From positions 186,001-250,000 of the forward strand of contig NZ_FNRA01000003.1 in NCBI RefSeq assembly GCF_900107535.1: a stretch of DNA of 64,000 nt, given 5' to 3'. Under the pieces are notes generated by a model. The model had not been told where the DNA came from and made no database searches. It saw nothing but the letters and a program-made list of their open reading frames with translations. Position numbers and translations under genes: made by a program. Shown here in pieces: positions 1 through 9,318 of this stretch (position 1 is the first letter of the stretch; each line of letters starts with the position of its first letter). The DNA comes from Pedobacter hartonius (GTDB taxonomy: Bacteria; Bacteroidota; Bacteroidia; Sphingobacteriales; Sphingobacteriaceae).

Positions 1-538
1 GTACAAAGCCCAAACATCCGCCTACAAAATATGAAGTGCGCCATTCAAAAAGGTGAGCTACGAAATAGGCAACTGTAGCCCCGCTCACGCCAACAGAGGC
101 AATGATGGTAGTGGCATACCCCCGCTTTTCCTTCGGCATCAGTTCTGCCACCAGTGTAATTCCCGCACCCAACTCCCCGGCAAGCCCTAAACCAGCAATA
201 AAACGACATATCCCGTAGGCCTGTACAGAATGTACAAACCCATTTACAAAATTAGCTGCTGAATAAATAAATATGGAGCCGGAAAGTACAGAAAGACGTC
301 CTTTTTTATCTCCCAGCATACCCCAGAATATTCCTCCCAGTAAAAGTCCTATCATCTGGATGTTCAGTAACGAGATTCCTGTATCGGTAAGTGCAGTACC
401 TGTAAGGCCTAAAGACTTAAGGCTCGGCACACGTACAATACTGAAAAGCAGCAAGTCGTAAATATCTACGAAATAGCCTAAGGAAGCCACAAGTATTGCT
501 GCGCCTAGCGCGGTTTTGGAGTATTTTGCTGATTGCAT
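1..538 (-). CDS. MFS transporter, C-terminal part cut off by the window edge
   Basis: Reading the complement from the ATG at 538 gives about 179 residues without a stop before the window edge. The N-terminus carries hydrophobic helices and the loop 2-3 signature GDKKGR, which is the motif A region (GxxxDRxGRR-like) of the major facilitator superfamily. A later segment (RFIAGLGLAGELGAG) resembles helix 4 of sugar/organic-acid symporters. The substrate cannot be told from this half. It is an inner-membrane secondary transporter, divergent from the gene at 714. Confidence 0.85.
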   Translation of the reverse strand, partial: MQSAKYSKTALGAAILVASLGYFVDIYDLLLFSIVRVPSLKSLGLTGTALTDTGISLLNIQMIGLLLGGIFWGMLGDKKGRLSVLSGSIFIYSAANFVNGFVHSVQAYGICRFIAGLGLAGELGAGITLVAELMPKEKRGYATTIIASVGVSGATVAYFVAHLFEWRTSYFVGGCLGFV

Positions 539-633
539 CTATTATTGAAAATTACCTAATTAAACGACTAATGTAATAAAAAAGTTATTTCCTGAATTAA
601 CTTTTTTTAACACTTTAAGAAGGAAACTTAAAA

Positions 634-641
634 TACATTTG
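634..641 (+). promoter_or_regulatory. Putative -7 promoter box TACATTTG
   Basis: TACATTTG matches the Bacteroidota -7 consensus TAnnTTTG and lies 73 bases before the ATG of the gene at 714. I see no convincing -33 TTTG at the usual spacing, so the call is tentative. Confidence 0.4.
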
Positions 642-713
642 TTGATCACAGATTTTTAAAAACAAAAGATATATATAGCGAGAGATCTACTAGAATAAAA
701 TACTATAGAAGCT

Positions 714-2444
714 ATGAAGACCTGCGACAATTTAATTTGGGAACATCAGCAGCATTGCCAGATCTCGCTGGTGCTGGCGGCCGAAGAACTGTTTAATTCA
801 TTGGACGACCGGCTTGCACCTAAGGTATTCCTGATCGCCGCACTGTTAAAGCCAGAAGTACAGCGTCCGTTTGTGGTACTGGAATGCCCTGAATGTGAAT
901 ATGAGCGAGTGGATTTCCGTACACTTAAAGCTTTATGCATCCAGCACAGCCTGAAGGCAGGCTACAATGATGATGAGGACAGACGGCTTTTAAATGCAGT
1001 CTATACCGCAGAGATCCAGCGGATCCTTAGGGCACATGCCAACAGCAGCTACAGTGAAAACTTTATCTCCTCCCCGGTTTATATTGATGGTTACCTGATT
1101 TATGTGGTAGCAGAATTGAATAAGAAAATCCTCAACACGTATTACTACCTCAGCAGGGACCACTCCTTCTCCGGGCAGAAGATCAGCAGGTCTTTCATAG
1201 AAAGCATTATCAAGGTCTATCTTGACGCAAGTGCGAATGCTCTTAAGGCCACATCGCCTTCAGACTTTAATGTATTATCTAAAACGCGCGACGAGCTGGT
1301 CAGTAAAGCAGGCCATGATTTTATGACCACCATTTCCATGGCCGGTCAGCATCCTAACAGTCTCCATATATTGTACGATGCCTGTAACACCATTTCCTCC
1401 CTGAAATATGAAGGCGCTGAAGGTTTCGGCAAAATGGTTATTGCCCCTAAAAACCATCCTAATGTGAAAATGACTATGGAGCTGGAAAAGCCGATACACA
1501 TCAAGGATTTCAGGAAAGTACGGAAATTCCTTGAACTGGCCGACCATAAGCAGCTGATCCTGTCGGATTCTGTACTGATCTACGGCCTCTGCCAGCTGAA
1601 AGGGAAATACAATTACCACGAGGAATCGCTGTTCATCGTCCATTTCACCAAACACTTTCACTGGGAAGTTACACACCATGAAAATGTCATGATCTCAGTA
1701 GCTTTCAGAATGCCCGACCTGTACAATGAAAAGATCAACAGGGAAAATTTTTTTTCCAGTTTAAGAAGATTATTCAGCGGCATTGATAAGACCAGGTTAA
1801 ATACGCTCTGGGACATTACCCTTGAAGCGACAAAACAAAAACATGGCACTATACTCGCCATATCATCCAAAGCAGATGAAGAAGCTGTGCGTCTCAGCAG
1901 CCAGTGTTTTAAGATCAAACCGATCCGCATCAACACAGACATTATTCACCAGATCACCTCTATTGACGGGGCAGTCCTTGTCGACACCGATTGTACCTGC
2001 CACGCGATCGGAGTAATCCTGGATGGCATCGCTACGGCAAATGGCGACTCATCCAGGGGCGCAAGATACAATTCAGCCCTGCGCTATTATGAGCACATGG
2101 AACACAAGGCACAGACAGTATTGGTCGTGATTTCCGAAGACGGCCTCATTGACCTGATCCCTAACCTGAAACCCCAGGTAAAACATTCTGCCATCAGCAA
2201 ACACATCAACGCCCTGGTTAAACTGAGCGAGACGGATAAATTTTTAAGGAAAAGCTTTAACCGCCTGATGGATTTTTTCCAGGAAAACGACTTCTACCTG
2301 TCACAGAAAGAATGTACAACGGTAAACAAGCTGCGCAGGATAATCGAAATGAAGCATAAGAACAGCAGCGACGGCGTAAGGATGATCTGGGATAACCTGA
2401 TTCCCAACAGGGAGATGAATGATGCCTACTATCTCAAAGAATAA
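714..2444 (+). CDS. Protein with diverged DisA_N/diadenylate-cyclase-like C-terminal domain
   Basis: 576 residues without signal peptide or obvious membrane helix. Residues 1-360 form a large N-terminal region I do not recognise. Residues about 370-490 resemble the DisA_N (DAC) nucleotidyltransferase fold: a DGA motif at 418-420 and then GARYNSA at 449-455, in the place where c-di-AMP synthases have GTRHRAA, followed by VVISEDG at 471-477, which matches the VSEE(T)G strand. Such domains make or bind c-di-AMP. Here the RHR motif is RYN, so activity is uncertain and it may only bind nucleotide. It fits the Bacteroidota group of DAC proteins with large N-terminal putative sensor regions. Its stop overlaps the next start (TAATG), so the CocE-like hydrolase is probably translated with it. 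Confidence 0.6.
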   Translation: MKTCDNLIWEHQQHCQISLVLAAEELFNSLDDRLAPKVFLIAALLKPEVQRPFVVLECPECEYERVDFRTLKALCIQHSLKAGYNDDEDRRLLNAVYTAEIQRILRAHANSSYSENFISSPVYIDGYLIYVVAELNKKILNTYYYLSRDHSFSGQKISRSFIESIIKVYLDASANALKATSPSDFNVLSKTRDELVSKAGHDFMTTISMAGQHPNSLHILYDACNTISSLKYEGAEGFGKMVIAPKNHPNVKMTMELEKPIHIKDFRKVRKFLELADHKQLILSDSVLIYGLCQLKGKYNYHEESLFIVHFTKHFHWEVTHHENVMISVAFRMPDLYNEKINRENFFSSLRRLFSGIDKTRLNTLWDITLEATKQKHGTILAISSKADEEAVRLSSQCFKIKPIRINTDIIHQITSIDGAVLVDTDCTCHAIGVILDGIATANGDSSRGARYNSALRYYEHMEHKAQTVLVVISEDGLIDLIPNLKPQVKHSAISKHINALVKLSETDKFLRKSFNRLMDFFQENDFYLSQKECTTVNKLRRIIEMKHKNSSDGVRMIWDNLIPNREMNDAYYLKE

Positions 2445-4369
2445 TGATGAATTGCAGACAAAATGTTTATTTTGCACTAATGTCTACTTCCACTTCTGGT
2501 GCCTTTGCCCCACTCCCGTTAACCGCTGAAGAAGATGCGGCCTATATTACTGAACATTACACCAAACTGGAACACCAGGTTCCTATGCGTGACGGGGTAA
2601 GGCTGTTTACAGTGATTTATGTTCCAAAAGATCAGAGCGGTACCTATCCGGTCATGTACCATCGTACCCCTTATAGCGCCGGCCCATATGGTGAAAAGGA
2701 ATACAAACAAAGCCTTGGACCTTCTATGCTCTTTGCAGAAGAAGGTTATATCTTCGTTTACCAGGATGTAAGAGGACGTTACCTGTCAGAAGGTCACTTC
2801 GTAGCGACCAGACCATATATTCCCGATAAAAAAGAAACCGAGACAGACGAAAGCTCTGACAGTTATGACACGATCGACTGGTTGCTGAAGAACATTCCCT
2901 GCAACAACGGAAAAGTGGGAACCTGGGGCATTTCTGCTCCCGGATTTTATACCACCATGACGGCTATTGATGCACATCCTGCGTTAAAAGCAGCCTCGCC
3001 GCAGGCTCCTGTTACCGACTGGTTTATGGGAGATGACCGCCACCACAACGGGGCGTTTTTCCTGATGGGCACCTTCTCTTTTTTGTCCTACTACGGAGCC
3101 CCGAGACCCGTACCTACGGCAGAACGGGCAGCTTCATTTTCGGATTACGGAACTCCGGACGCCTACGATTTCTACAAAAACCTGGGGCCTGTAAAAAACG
3201 TAAACGAAAAATATTTTAAAGGCGCGAACCCGATCTGGAATGAGATGATGGACAATGATAACTACAATGCCTTCTGGCAGTCGCGCACTCCTGTTCCACA
3301 CCTGAAAAATATCAAACCTGCGGTAATGACCGTAGGCGGGTGGTTTGACCAGGAAGATCTGTACGGGCCTTTAAAAACTTTTGCAGGTATAGAAAAAAAC
3401 AAGCTCTCAGCAGCAAATTACCTTGTAATGGGTCCCTGGACACATGGCAGCTGGACCAGGGGCGATAACAGTACCCTTGGCAATATCCGTTTCCATACTG
3501 AAACCGGTCCGTTTTACCGCCAGCAGATAGAACTTGCCTTTTTTAACCACTACCTGAAGGGGAAGCAGGCACCTGACCTGGCAAAAGCCAATATATTTGA
3601 AACCGGTTCCAACAAATGGAAAAAATATTCGTCATGGCCGCCCGCAGCAGCACAGGAAAAAAACCTGTATCTGCATGCCAATGGGACACTTTCTTTTGAT
3701 GCCCCCACCGCATCTGATGAAGGTGGCGACAATGAAGATGGAACTACCTTCAATGAATTTATCAGCGACCCGCGTCAACCGGTTCCCTATACAAAAGAGA
3801 TCAGGATAGACCGCGGTACCGACTTTATGTACGAAGACCAGCGTTTCGCTGCTTCAAGGCCTGATGTCCTGGTCTACCAGACGCCCATACTTGAAAATGA
3901 TATTGTAATTTCAGGAAACCTGATAGCAGACCTCTTTGTATCCACCACTGGAACAGACGCAGATTTCATCGTCAAACTGATCGATGTTTATCCCGGTAAT
4001 GCTCCGGACGACAGCCCGATAGCTGGTACACGAATGGGAGGTTTCCAGCTATTGGTACGTGGAGAGGTAATGCGTTCAAAATTCAGGAAAAGCTTTTCGG
4101 AACCGGAGCCTATGGTGCCCTCCAGCGTTACGGAAGTTAAATTTGATATGCAGGATGTGGCTCACTGCTTTAAAAAGGGCCACCGTGTGATGGTGCAGTT
4201 GCAAAGCTCATGGTTTCCACTGGTAGACCGCAACCCGCAAAAATTCGTTAATATTTATAAGGCAACGGAGGCCGACTTCCAAAAGGCAACCAACCGTGTA
4301 TATACCCGAAAAGATCAGGCATCACATATTAAAGTGAATATATTGCAAAGCGAAAAGCAGAGATGCTGA
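2444..4369 (+). CDS. CocE/NonD (X-Pro dipeptidyl-peptidase S15-like) hydrolase
   Basis: 641-residue alpha/beta hydrolase of the CocE/S15 peptidase group, which cleaves esters or N-terminal X-Pro-type or acyl-amide bonds. The nucleophile lies in WGISAPGF (Ser164), the acid in GGWFDQED (Asp302) and the base in GPWTHGSW (His334). The C-terminal third is the jelly-roll lid typical of the family. The start overlaps the upstream stop by one base. Relatives usually carry an export signal. Here the first 22 residues end in a weak hydrophobic stretch with SGAFA, so periplasmic export is possible but not clear. Natural substrate unknown. Confidence 0.85.
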   Translation: MMNCRQNVYFALMSTSTSGAFAPLPLTAEEDAAYITEHYTKLEHQVPMRDGVRLFTVIYVPKDQSGTYPVMYHRTPYSAGPYGEKEYKQSLGPSMLFAEEGYIFVYQDVRGRYLSEGHFVATRPYIPDKKETETDESSDSYDTIDWLLKNIPCNNGKVGTWGISAPGFYTTMTAIDAHPALKAASPQAPVTDWFMGDDRHHNGAFFLMGTFSFLSYYGAPRPVPTAERAASFSDYGTPDAYDFYKNLGPVKNVNEKYFKGANPIWNEMMDNDNYNAFWQSRTPVPHLKNIKPAVMTVGGWFDQEDLYGPLKTFAGIEKNKLSAANYLVMGPWTHGSWTRGDNSTLGNIRFHTETGPFYRQQIELAFFNHYLKGKQAPDLAKANIFETGSNKWKKYSSWPPAAAQEKNLYLHANGTLSFDAPTASDEGGDNEDGTTFNEFISDPRQPVPYTKEIRIDRGTDFMYEDQRFAASRPDVLVYQTPILENDIVISGNLIADLFVSTTGTDADFIVKLIDVYPGNAPDDSPIAGTRMGGFQLLVRGEVMRSKFRKSFSEPEPMVPSSVTEVKFDMQDVAHCFKKGHRVMVQLQSSWFPLVDRNPQKFVNIYKATEADFQKATNRVYTRKDQASHIKVNILQSEKQRC

Positions 4370-4395
4370 TCAGGGAACTGAAGGCACGCAGAAGT

Positions 4396-5262
4396 TTAAA
4401 AAACTTCAACCTCCCAGATCCTTTTCCAGTCTTCACCGGGTGGAAGGGATACAATCCCTTCTTTGTCGCTCAGTTGCTGATTGTGATGAACACCATCAGC
4501 AATACCACACCATGGTTCTAAACAAACGAAGTCTGCATCTTTAGCGGCCCAGATACCGAAAAAAGGAAAATCATTGAAACGGAAATGTAATCCATATTCG
4601 TTTTTGGTATTCCTTAACGTGATCGCACGGCTCTCCATGTGTTTGAATACCAGTGCATCGTCATAAAAAAGAGGGTGTTTCAGAAAAAGTTTTGCTTTGT
4701 CCAGATGCAGTGTATCGGTCTGATCACTGATCAGGTTATCTGAGATTTTAAAATAGGTGAGCGATTCATCAACGGCAAATTCAAGATAACAGTCTTCATA
4801 TGAAGCATCAGCTGTCAGTGGCGCGGCAAAGGCAGGATGACCGCCTATGGAAAACAAAAGCTCTTTTTCAGCAGGGTTTGTCACCTCGTATGTACATGAC
4901 ACGGATGAGCCTGAGATGATGTAACGCAAGTCCAGTTTAAACTCGAAGGGATACACTTTAAGCGTATCTTCTGTACTGGAGAGGGTAAATAACAATTCGG
5001 AATCACTGATCTGTTCTACCTCAAAATCATGGTCACGTGCAAATCCGTGACGGGAAAGATGATATTCCTTCCCGTCAACAATATATGTTTCATCTTTCAG
5101 TGCCCCGATAACAGGAAAAAGAACTGGACTAAACTTAGCCCAGTAGGTAGCATCACCGCTCCATAAATAATCAAGCCCATTGATTTTACTGGTGATACTT
5201 CTGAGTTCAGCACCTTTTGCTGCAAAAGTCACCCTGATATTTTCGTTTTCCAGTAAGATCAT
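4396..5262 (-). CDS. Aldose 1-epimerase (mutarotase) family protein, LacX-like
   Basis: 288 residues of the galactose-mutarotase-like beta-sandwich. Recognisable features are the N-terminal AAKGAELRSI strand, a LSRHGFARDHDF segment carrying the conserved His-Gly-Phe-x-Arg of the family, and GGHPAFAAPL with the second conserved histidine. The family interconverts anomers of hexoses or hexose phosphates in the cytoplasm. It ends 26 bases from the convergent hydrolase and follows the receiver gene by 17 bases, so the two minus-strand genes may be cotranscribed. Confidence 0.8.
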   Translation of the reverse strand: MILLENENIRVTFAAKGAELRSITSKINGLDYLWSGDATYWAKFSPVLFPVIGALKDETYIVDGKEYHLSRHGFARDHDFEVEQISDSELLFTLSSTEDTLKVYPFEFKLDLRYIISGSSVSCTYEVTNPAEKELLFSIGGHPAFAAPLTADASYEDCYLEFAVDESLTYFKISDNLISDQTDTLHLDKAKLFLKHPLFYDDALVFKHMESRAITLRNTKNEYGLHFRFNDFPFFGIWAAKDADFVCLEPWCGIADGVHHNQQLSDKEGIVSLPPGEDWKRIWEVEVF

Positions 5263-5279
5263 GCGATAAAAATTAATTT

Positions 5280-5651
5280 TTAAGCCACTTTATCAGCCAG
5301 CAGTCTGTCAATCCTTTTTACCACATAATCCAGATCAAAAGGCTTGCTGATATAATCATCTGCAAATGCAGTGACACTTTTCTCTTTACTTCCCGGGTTG
5401 GCAGACATCACGATCACAGGAATATGTTTGGTGAACATGTCTGTTTTCAGATCTTCACAGATCTCAATACCATTACCATCAGGCAACATCACATCGATGA
5501 TGAACAGATCGGGCAATGAATCGTTCAATTTGCTTTTCAACTCTGTAAAAGTAGAAGATAACTGTAACTCATAACCTTCATCCTTTAACAAAAATTCTAT
5601 AATATATCTTATATCCTGATCGTCCTCGAGAACATGTATTCTTTTCTTCAT
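5280..5651 (-). CDS. Stand-alone response regulator receiver domain
   Basis: 123 residues made only of a CheY-like receiver. The acidic pocket EDD lies at 9-11, the phosphoacceptor is Asp53 (IIDVMLPDGNG), the switch Ser83 is in VIVMSANPG and the invariant Lys103 is in SKPFD. There is no output domain and no kinase next to it, so it probably acts through protein contacts or as a phosphorelay intermediate with a kinase encoded elsewhere. Confidence 0.88.
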   Translation of the reverse strand: MKKRIHVLEDDQDIRYIIEFLLKDEGYELQLSSTFTELKSKLNDSLPDLFIIDVMLPDGNGIEICEDLKTDMFTKHIPVIVMSANPGSKEKSVTAFADDYISKPFDLDYVVKRIDRLLADKVA

Positions 5652-5751
5652 AATTTACTTCGTGAATATTAAAATCTCAAACCTTATGCAAACATTGTTC
5701 CGGTTTTTCAAATTATGTTACATTTTACCTTTATATATGTGACATTTATGG

Positions 5752-8370
5752 CTAAGTATCTTTCCGTAAGACTTCTAAGGGAGAGCGGCGAAGTACACTT
5801 GTACTGCTCAGCATTCCTGTAAATACTACAATCAGCGTCACCGAAACAAAAATCAGCAGTACTGGTATCACTGGCATCAGAAAGACCGCCTCAAAACTAT
5901 ACACAGCCAGTGCCCAGCTCCCGGCAACAGCAATGATCATTCCAGCAGCAGCGGAGAACAACCCGAGGAATAAATATTCTATTGCAGTAATGGACAGTAT
6001 CTGCCGCCCTTTTGCACCTATCGTTCTCAATAGAACGACTTCCCTCAAACGCTGATTTTTACTGCTTCTCACTGCAGAAACCAATACAATCCAACCGGTG
6101 ACCATACTGAAAGAAGCCATGAAACGGATCACAAAACTGATCTGCCCTAAAAGCTCATCAAGTACCTGCAGCACCAGCCCGAGGTCAATCACAGAGATAT
6201 TGGGATAGTTCTGCACTACCTGCGCCTGGAAACTTGCAGAGGTTCGGTTATCGGGTACCCTGGTCATGATCACATGGAACTGCGGTGCCTCCTCTAACAC
6301 ACCCAGCGGGAATACGATCCTGAAGTTGGTCTGTATCCTGCCCCAGTTGACCTTTCTCAGGCTGCCGACAACCGTAGGAATAATCATTCCCTGAACATTA
6401 AACAGCATCTTATCCCCTACTTTTACGTTAATCCGCTCCGCATATCCCTCTTCGAGTGATACATAGATAATGTCCGAAGGTGAATTGACCTTTCCTGTCC
6501 ACTTTCCGCTGGTGATCGTTTCTGCAGCCGTTAGTTTATCCTGGAAAGTAGCACGCAGTTCACTTTTGAAAGCCCTGCTGGATGATTCCCTCCGTTCATT
6601 TTCGTCAATTTTAGGCCTGCCTTTAAGACTATCGGCCTGTGCCAGTTCAGCAGCATTCTTACCGTTGATCTCCTCCAAACGCATCGTAATGACGGCTACG
6701 TGATTCATCAGTGGCAGGTGATATTGCTTTGTCAGTGAGGAAACTGCTTTGTCCTGGCTGCTCTGGATATCAAAAAGTACCATGTTCGGTTGCGACTTTC
6801 CTGTAGAAAGCGTCACCTTGCTGATGAGTATTCCCTGTACAAAATACAGCGTGGCGATCAGTGCAGTAGACAGTCCGATAGCGACAATCAGCATCAGTGT
6901 TTGATTATTCGGACGGTACAAATTTGAAAAACCCTGGCGCCATGTGTAACCCAGGCCTGCCGGAAGGGTCTTTCTGACCATCCACAACAACAACAGGGAC
7001 AGCCCGTAGAATATAGCAATAGCCCCCAGGATGCTGCCACTGAAGATCAGCGCCTGCATCCAGCTGTTCATCTGCAGGTAACTGAAACCCGTGATGAACA
7101 AAAATATAACTAGGTACACCAACCATTTCAGGGGTTCCCGTTCCGCCTGTGCAGGCTCAAAAGACAACCTGATGGCATTGAGCGGCGAAACTAGCCTCAG
7201 GGCCAACAGCGAGGGCAGGGCGAACAACACGGAGATCACCAGGCCTGTCACTACCCCCTGTAATATGGCCAGCCAGGATACCTGCACTGTAAATTCCACC
7301 GGCAGAAAATCTTTGAGCACCAGCGGCAGTAAAAACTGGATACCGCTACCCAGTACCGCGCCGGCTATTGCACCCGCAAGGCCGATAAAGGTAATCTGAA
7401 TGAGGTAGATAAAAAATGCCTCCCAGGCTTTTACACCTAAACAGCGAAGGGTTGATATTGCGGCGATCTTCTCATTAACGTAGACATGTATAGCACTGCC
7501 TACCCCAACACAGCCCAACAGCAGTGCTACAAAACCTGCAAGTGCAAGAAAACGGCTCAGGTCCTGGAAGGAACGCCCGGTATTCCGTTTTTTTGACTCC
7601 ACAGTTTCATGGTCCAGTCCTTCTTTGTCCAGCGCAGGCCGAATCTTTTTGATTAAAGGAGATATGGCCGATGGCTGGTTGAACTGGTAAAAATAGGAAT
7701 AATGGATACGACTGCCGAATTGTACGAGTCCGGTTGCGGGCAGATATTTTAGCGGGATGTATACAATGGGCGATATGGTGGCGGAAAAACCCGTCTGTCC
7801 CGGAGCATTATTTAAATACCCTGCTATTGCAAAGTTCAGTGCGCCTACGCGGATAGAATCGCCGGGTTTAGCTTTAAACTGCAGCATCACCGTACGGTCT
7901 ACCAATGCATTTCTGCCATTCCTGAATGCTTTACCGGCATTCACAGGCGTAGTTTCCAGCGCTCCGTAAAACGGATAATTGCCTTCCAGCGCCTTTACCT
8001 GAACCAGCCGGCTTCCCTGCCCCTTGAGGAAGTAAAGCATAGAAGCAAAATCCAATTGTCTGGCGCGTGCGTCACCCAACGTGTCCAGCATAGCCATTAC
8101 AGGTTTGCTGATAGGCTTTCTGCTGTCAATGGTCAGATCAGAACCTGTGAGGGTTTTTGCCTGCTCGTCAATATCACGCTGCAGGTTATCCCTGAAAGAG
8201 TAGACGGCTACCAGTGCCGCAATCCCTAATATGATTGACGATGTAAAAAGGAATAAACGGGACCGGTTTTTACGGCTGTCCCTCCAGGCCATCTTGAACA
8301 ACCATGATACCGGAGCTGAGTTTTGGAAGGACTGGTTATTTTGCTCAGGCATATATTTTCCGTTCATCAC
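5752..8370 (-). CDS. FtsX/MacB-type ABC transporter permease, YbbP-like
   Basis: 872-residue inner-membrane protein with one N-terminal helix, a large periplasmic domain, a central group of helices and a second FtsX domain at the C-terminus (two FtsX core domains). This matches the YbbP type rather than the shorter LolC/MacB types. Its start overlaps the end of the ATPase gene by 26 bases if the first ATG is used. The ATG at 8352 (MPEQNNQ) is an alternative with a shorter overlap. With the ATPase it forms a mechanotransmission-type transporter, perhaps extracting lipids or lipoproteins from the membrane. Confidence 0.85.
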   Translation of the reverse strand: MMNGKYMPEQNNQSFQNSAPVSWLFKMAWRDSRKNRSRLFLFTSSIILGIAALVAVYSFRDNLQRDIDEQAKTLTGSDLTIDSRKPISKPVMAMLDTLGDARARQLDFASMLYFLKGQGSRLVQVKALEGNYPFYGALETTPVNAGKAFRNGRNALVDRTVMLQFKAKPGDSIRVGALNFAIAGYLNNAPGQTGFSATISPIVYIPLKYLPATGLVQFGSRIHYSYFYQFNQPSAISPLIKKIRPALDKEGLDHETVESKKRNTGRSFQDLSRFLALAGFVALLLGCVGVGSAIHVYVNEKIAAISTLRCLGVKAWEAFFIYLIQITFIGLAGAIAGAVLGSGIQFLLPLVLKDFLPVEFTVQVSWLAILQGVVTGLVISVLFALPSLLALRLVSPLNAIRLSFEPAQAEREPLKWLVYLVIFLFITGFSYLQMNSWMQALIFSGSILGAIAIFYGLSLLLLWMVRKTLPAGLGYTWRQGFSNLYRPNNQTLMLIVAIGLSTALIATLYFVQGILISKVTLSTGKSQPNMVLFDIQSSQDKAVSSLTKQYHLPLMNHVAVITMRLEEINGKNAAELAQADSLKGRPKIDENERRESSSRAFKSELRATFQDKLTAAETITSGKWTGKVNSPSDIIYVSLEEGYAERINVKVGDKMLFNVQGMIIPTVVGSLRKVNWGRIQTNFRIVFPLGVLEEAPQFHVIMTRVPDNRTSASFQAQVVQNYPNISVIDLGLVLQVLDELLGQISFVIRFMASFSMVTGWIVLVSAVRSSKNQRLREVVLLRTIGAKGRQILSITAIEYLFLGLFSAAAGMIIAVAGSWALAVYSFEAVFLMPVIPVLLIFVSVTLIVVFTGMLSSTSVLRRSPLEVLRKDT

Positions 8371-9034
8371 CTATAATCACACCACCTTTTAACCGGATGA
8401 TCCTGTCTGTGCGCCCGGCAAGTTCCAGATCATGCGTAACGATGATCAGCGTAGTTCCGGCTTCTTTATTTAAATCGAATAACAGCTTGATTACTTTCTC
8501 GCTGGTTTCACCATCAAGGTTTCCTGTAGGTTCATCGGCAAATAAAATGGCAGGCGTATTTGAAAAGGCCCTTGCCAGTGAGATCCGTTGCTGCTCACCA
8601 CCGGAAAGCTGTACCGGATAGTGGTCGGCACGGGCGGACAAACCTACTTTATCAAGCAGTTCCAGTGCCCTTGGGCGGATGTTCTTCTCTCCTCTCAGCT
8701 CCAGGGGAACCATAATATTCTCCAATGCCGTAAGCGTAGGCAGCAACTGGAAATTTTGAAAGATGAAGCCTACGTAGCGGTTTCTTACTGCAGCCCGCTG
8801 GTCTTCAGACAGCTGGTCAAGTGAAATACCGTTCAATTCCACCGAGCCGTCACTGGTGCGGTCCAAACCGGCACAAAGGCCTAATAATGTAGTTTTTCCA
8901 CTGCCGGAGGGACCGGTGATGGCAACGGTTGAGCCTTTCTGGATGGAAAAGTTAATCCGGTCAAGTATAGTGAGTGATGAGCCGGCACTTTGATAATGTT
9001 TGCTGACTTCTTTGATATTTAAAATGGTTTCCAA
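8345..9034 (-). CDS. ABC transporter ATPase, YbbA/LolD-like
   Basis: 229 residues, the usual length for LolD/MacB-type ATPases. Walker A is GPSGSGKT at 41-48, the Q-loop is at Gln93, the signature is LSGGEQQR at 143-150, and Walker B with its glutamate is ILFADEP at 163-169, followed by TGNLD. The H-loop lies in IIVTHD. It is the partner of the permease it overlaps, and the pair is divergent from the SGNH esterase gene. Confidence 0.92.
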   Translation of the reverse strand: METILNIKEVSKHYQSAGSSLTILDRINFSIQKGSTVAITGPSGSGKTTLLGLCAGLDRTSDGSVELNGISLDQLSEDQRAAVRNRYVGFIFQNFQLLPTLTALENIMVPLELRGEKNIRPRALELLDKVGLSARADHYPVQLSGGEQQRISLARAFSNTPAILFADEPTGNLDGETSEKVIKLLFDLNKEAGTTLIIVTHDLELAGRTDRIIRLKGGVIIGDERKIYA

Positions 9035-9318
9035 GATACGGGAGGTTATATTGATGTTTGACCTGAATAAGAACCGTTTGTTACGTTAAATATAATGCTA
9101 AAACCATTGAATTGTTTGGAGGGCACAATTAAGTTACTTTATAATTATAAAACCGGGAGGCCTTAACGCCTGATTGCCTGTTGATATATCCTGAGTTTTA
9201 TCGCTGTAATCCCCGGATTTGATGTTGCCCGTACAGATTAAATTATCTGTCAAGCGCTGTATTGCTGAAACTATATCCGTATTTTGCTGTTTTAAGTATA
9301 TCAAAGACAATTCACCGA

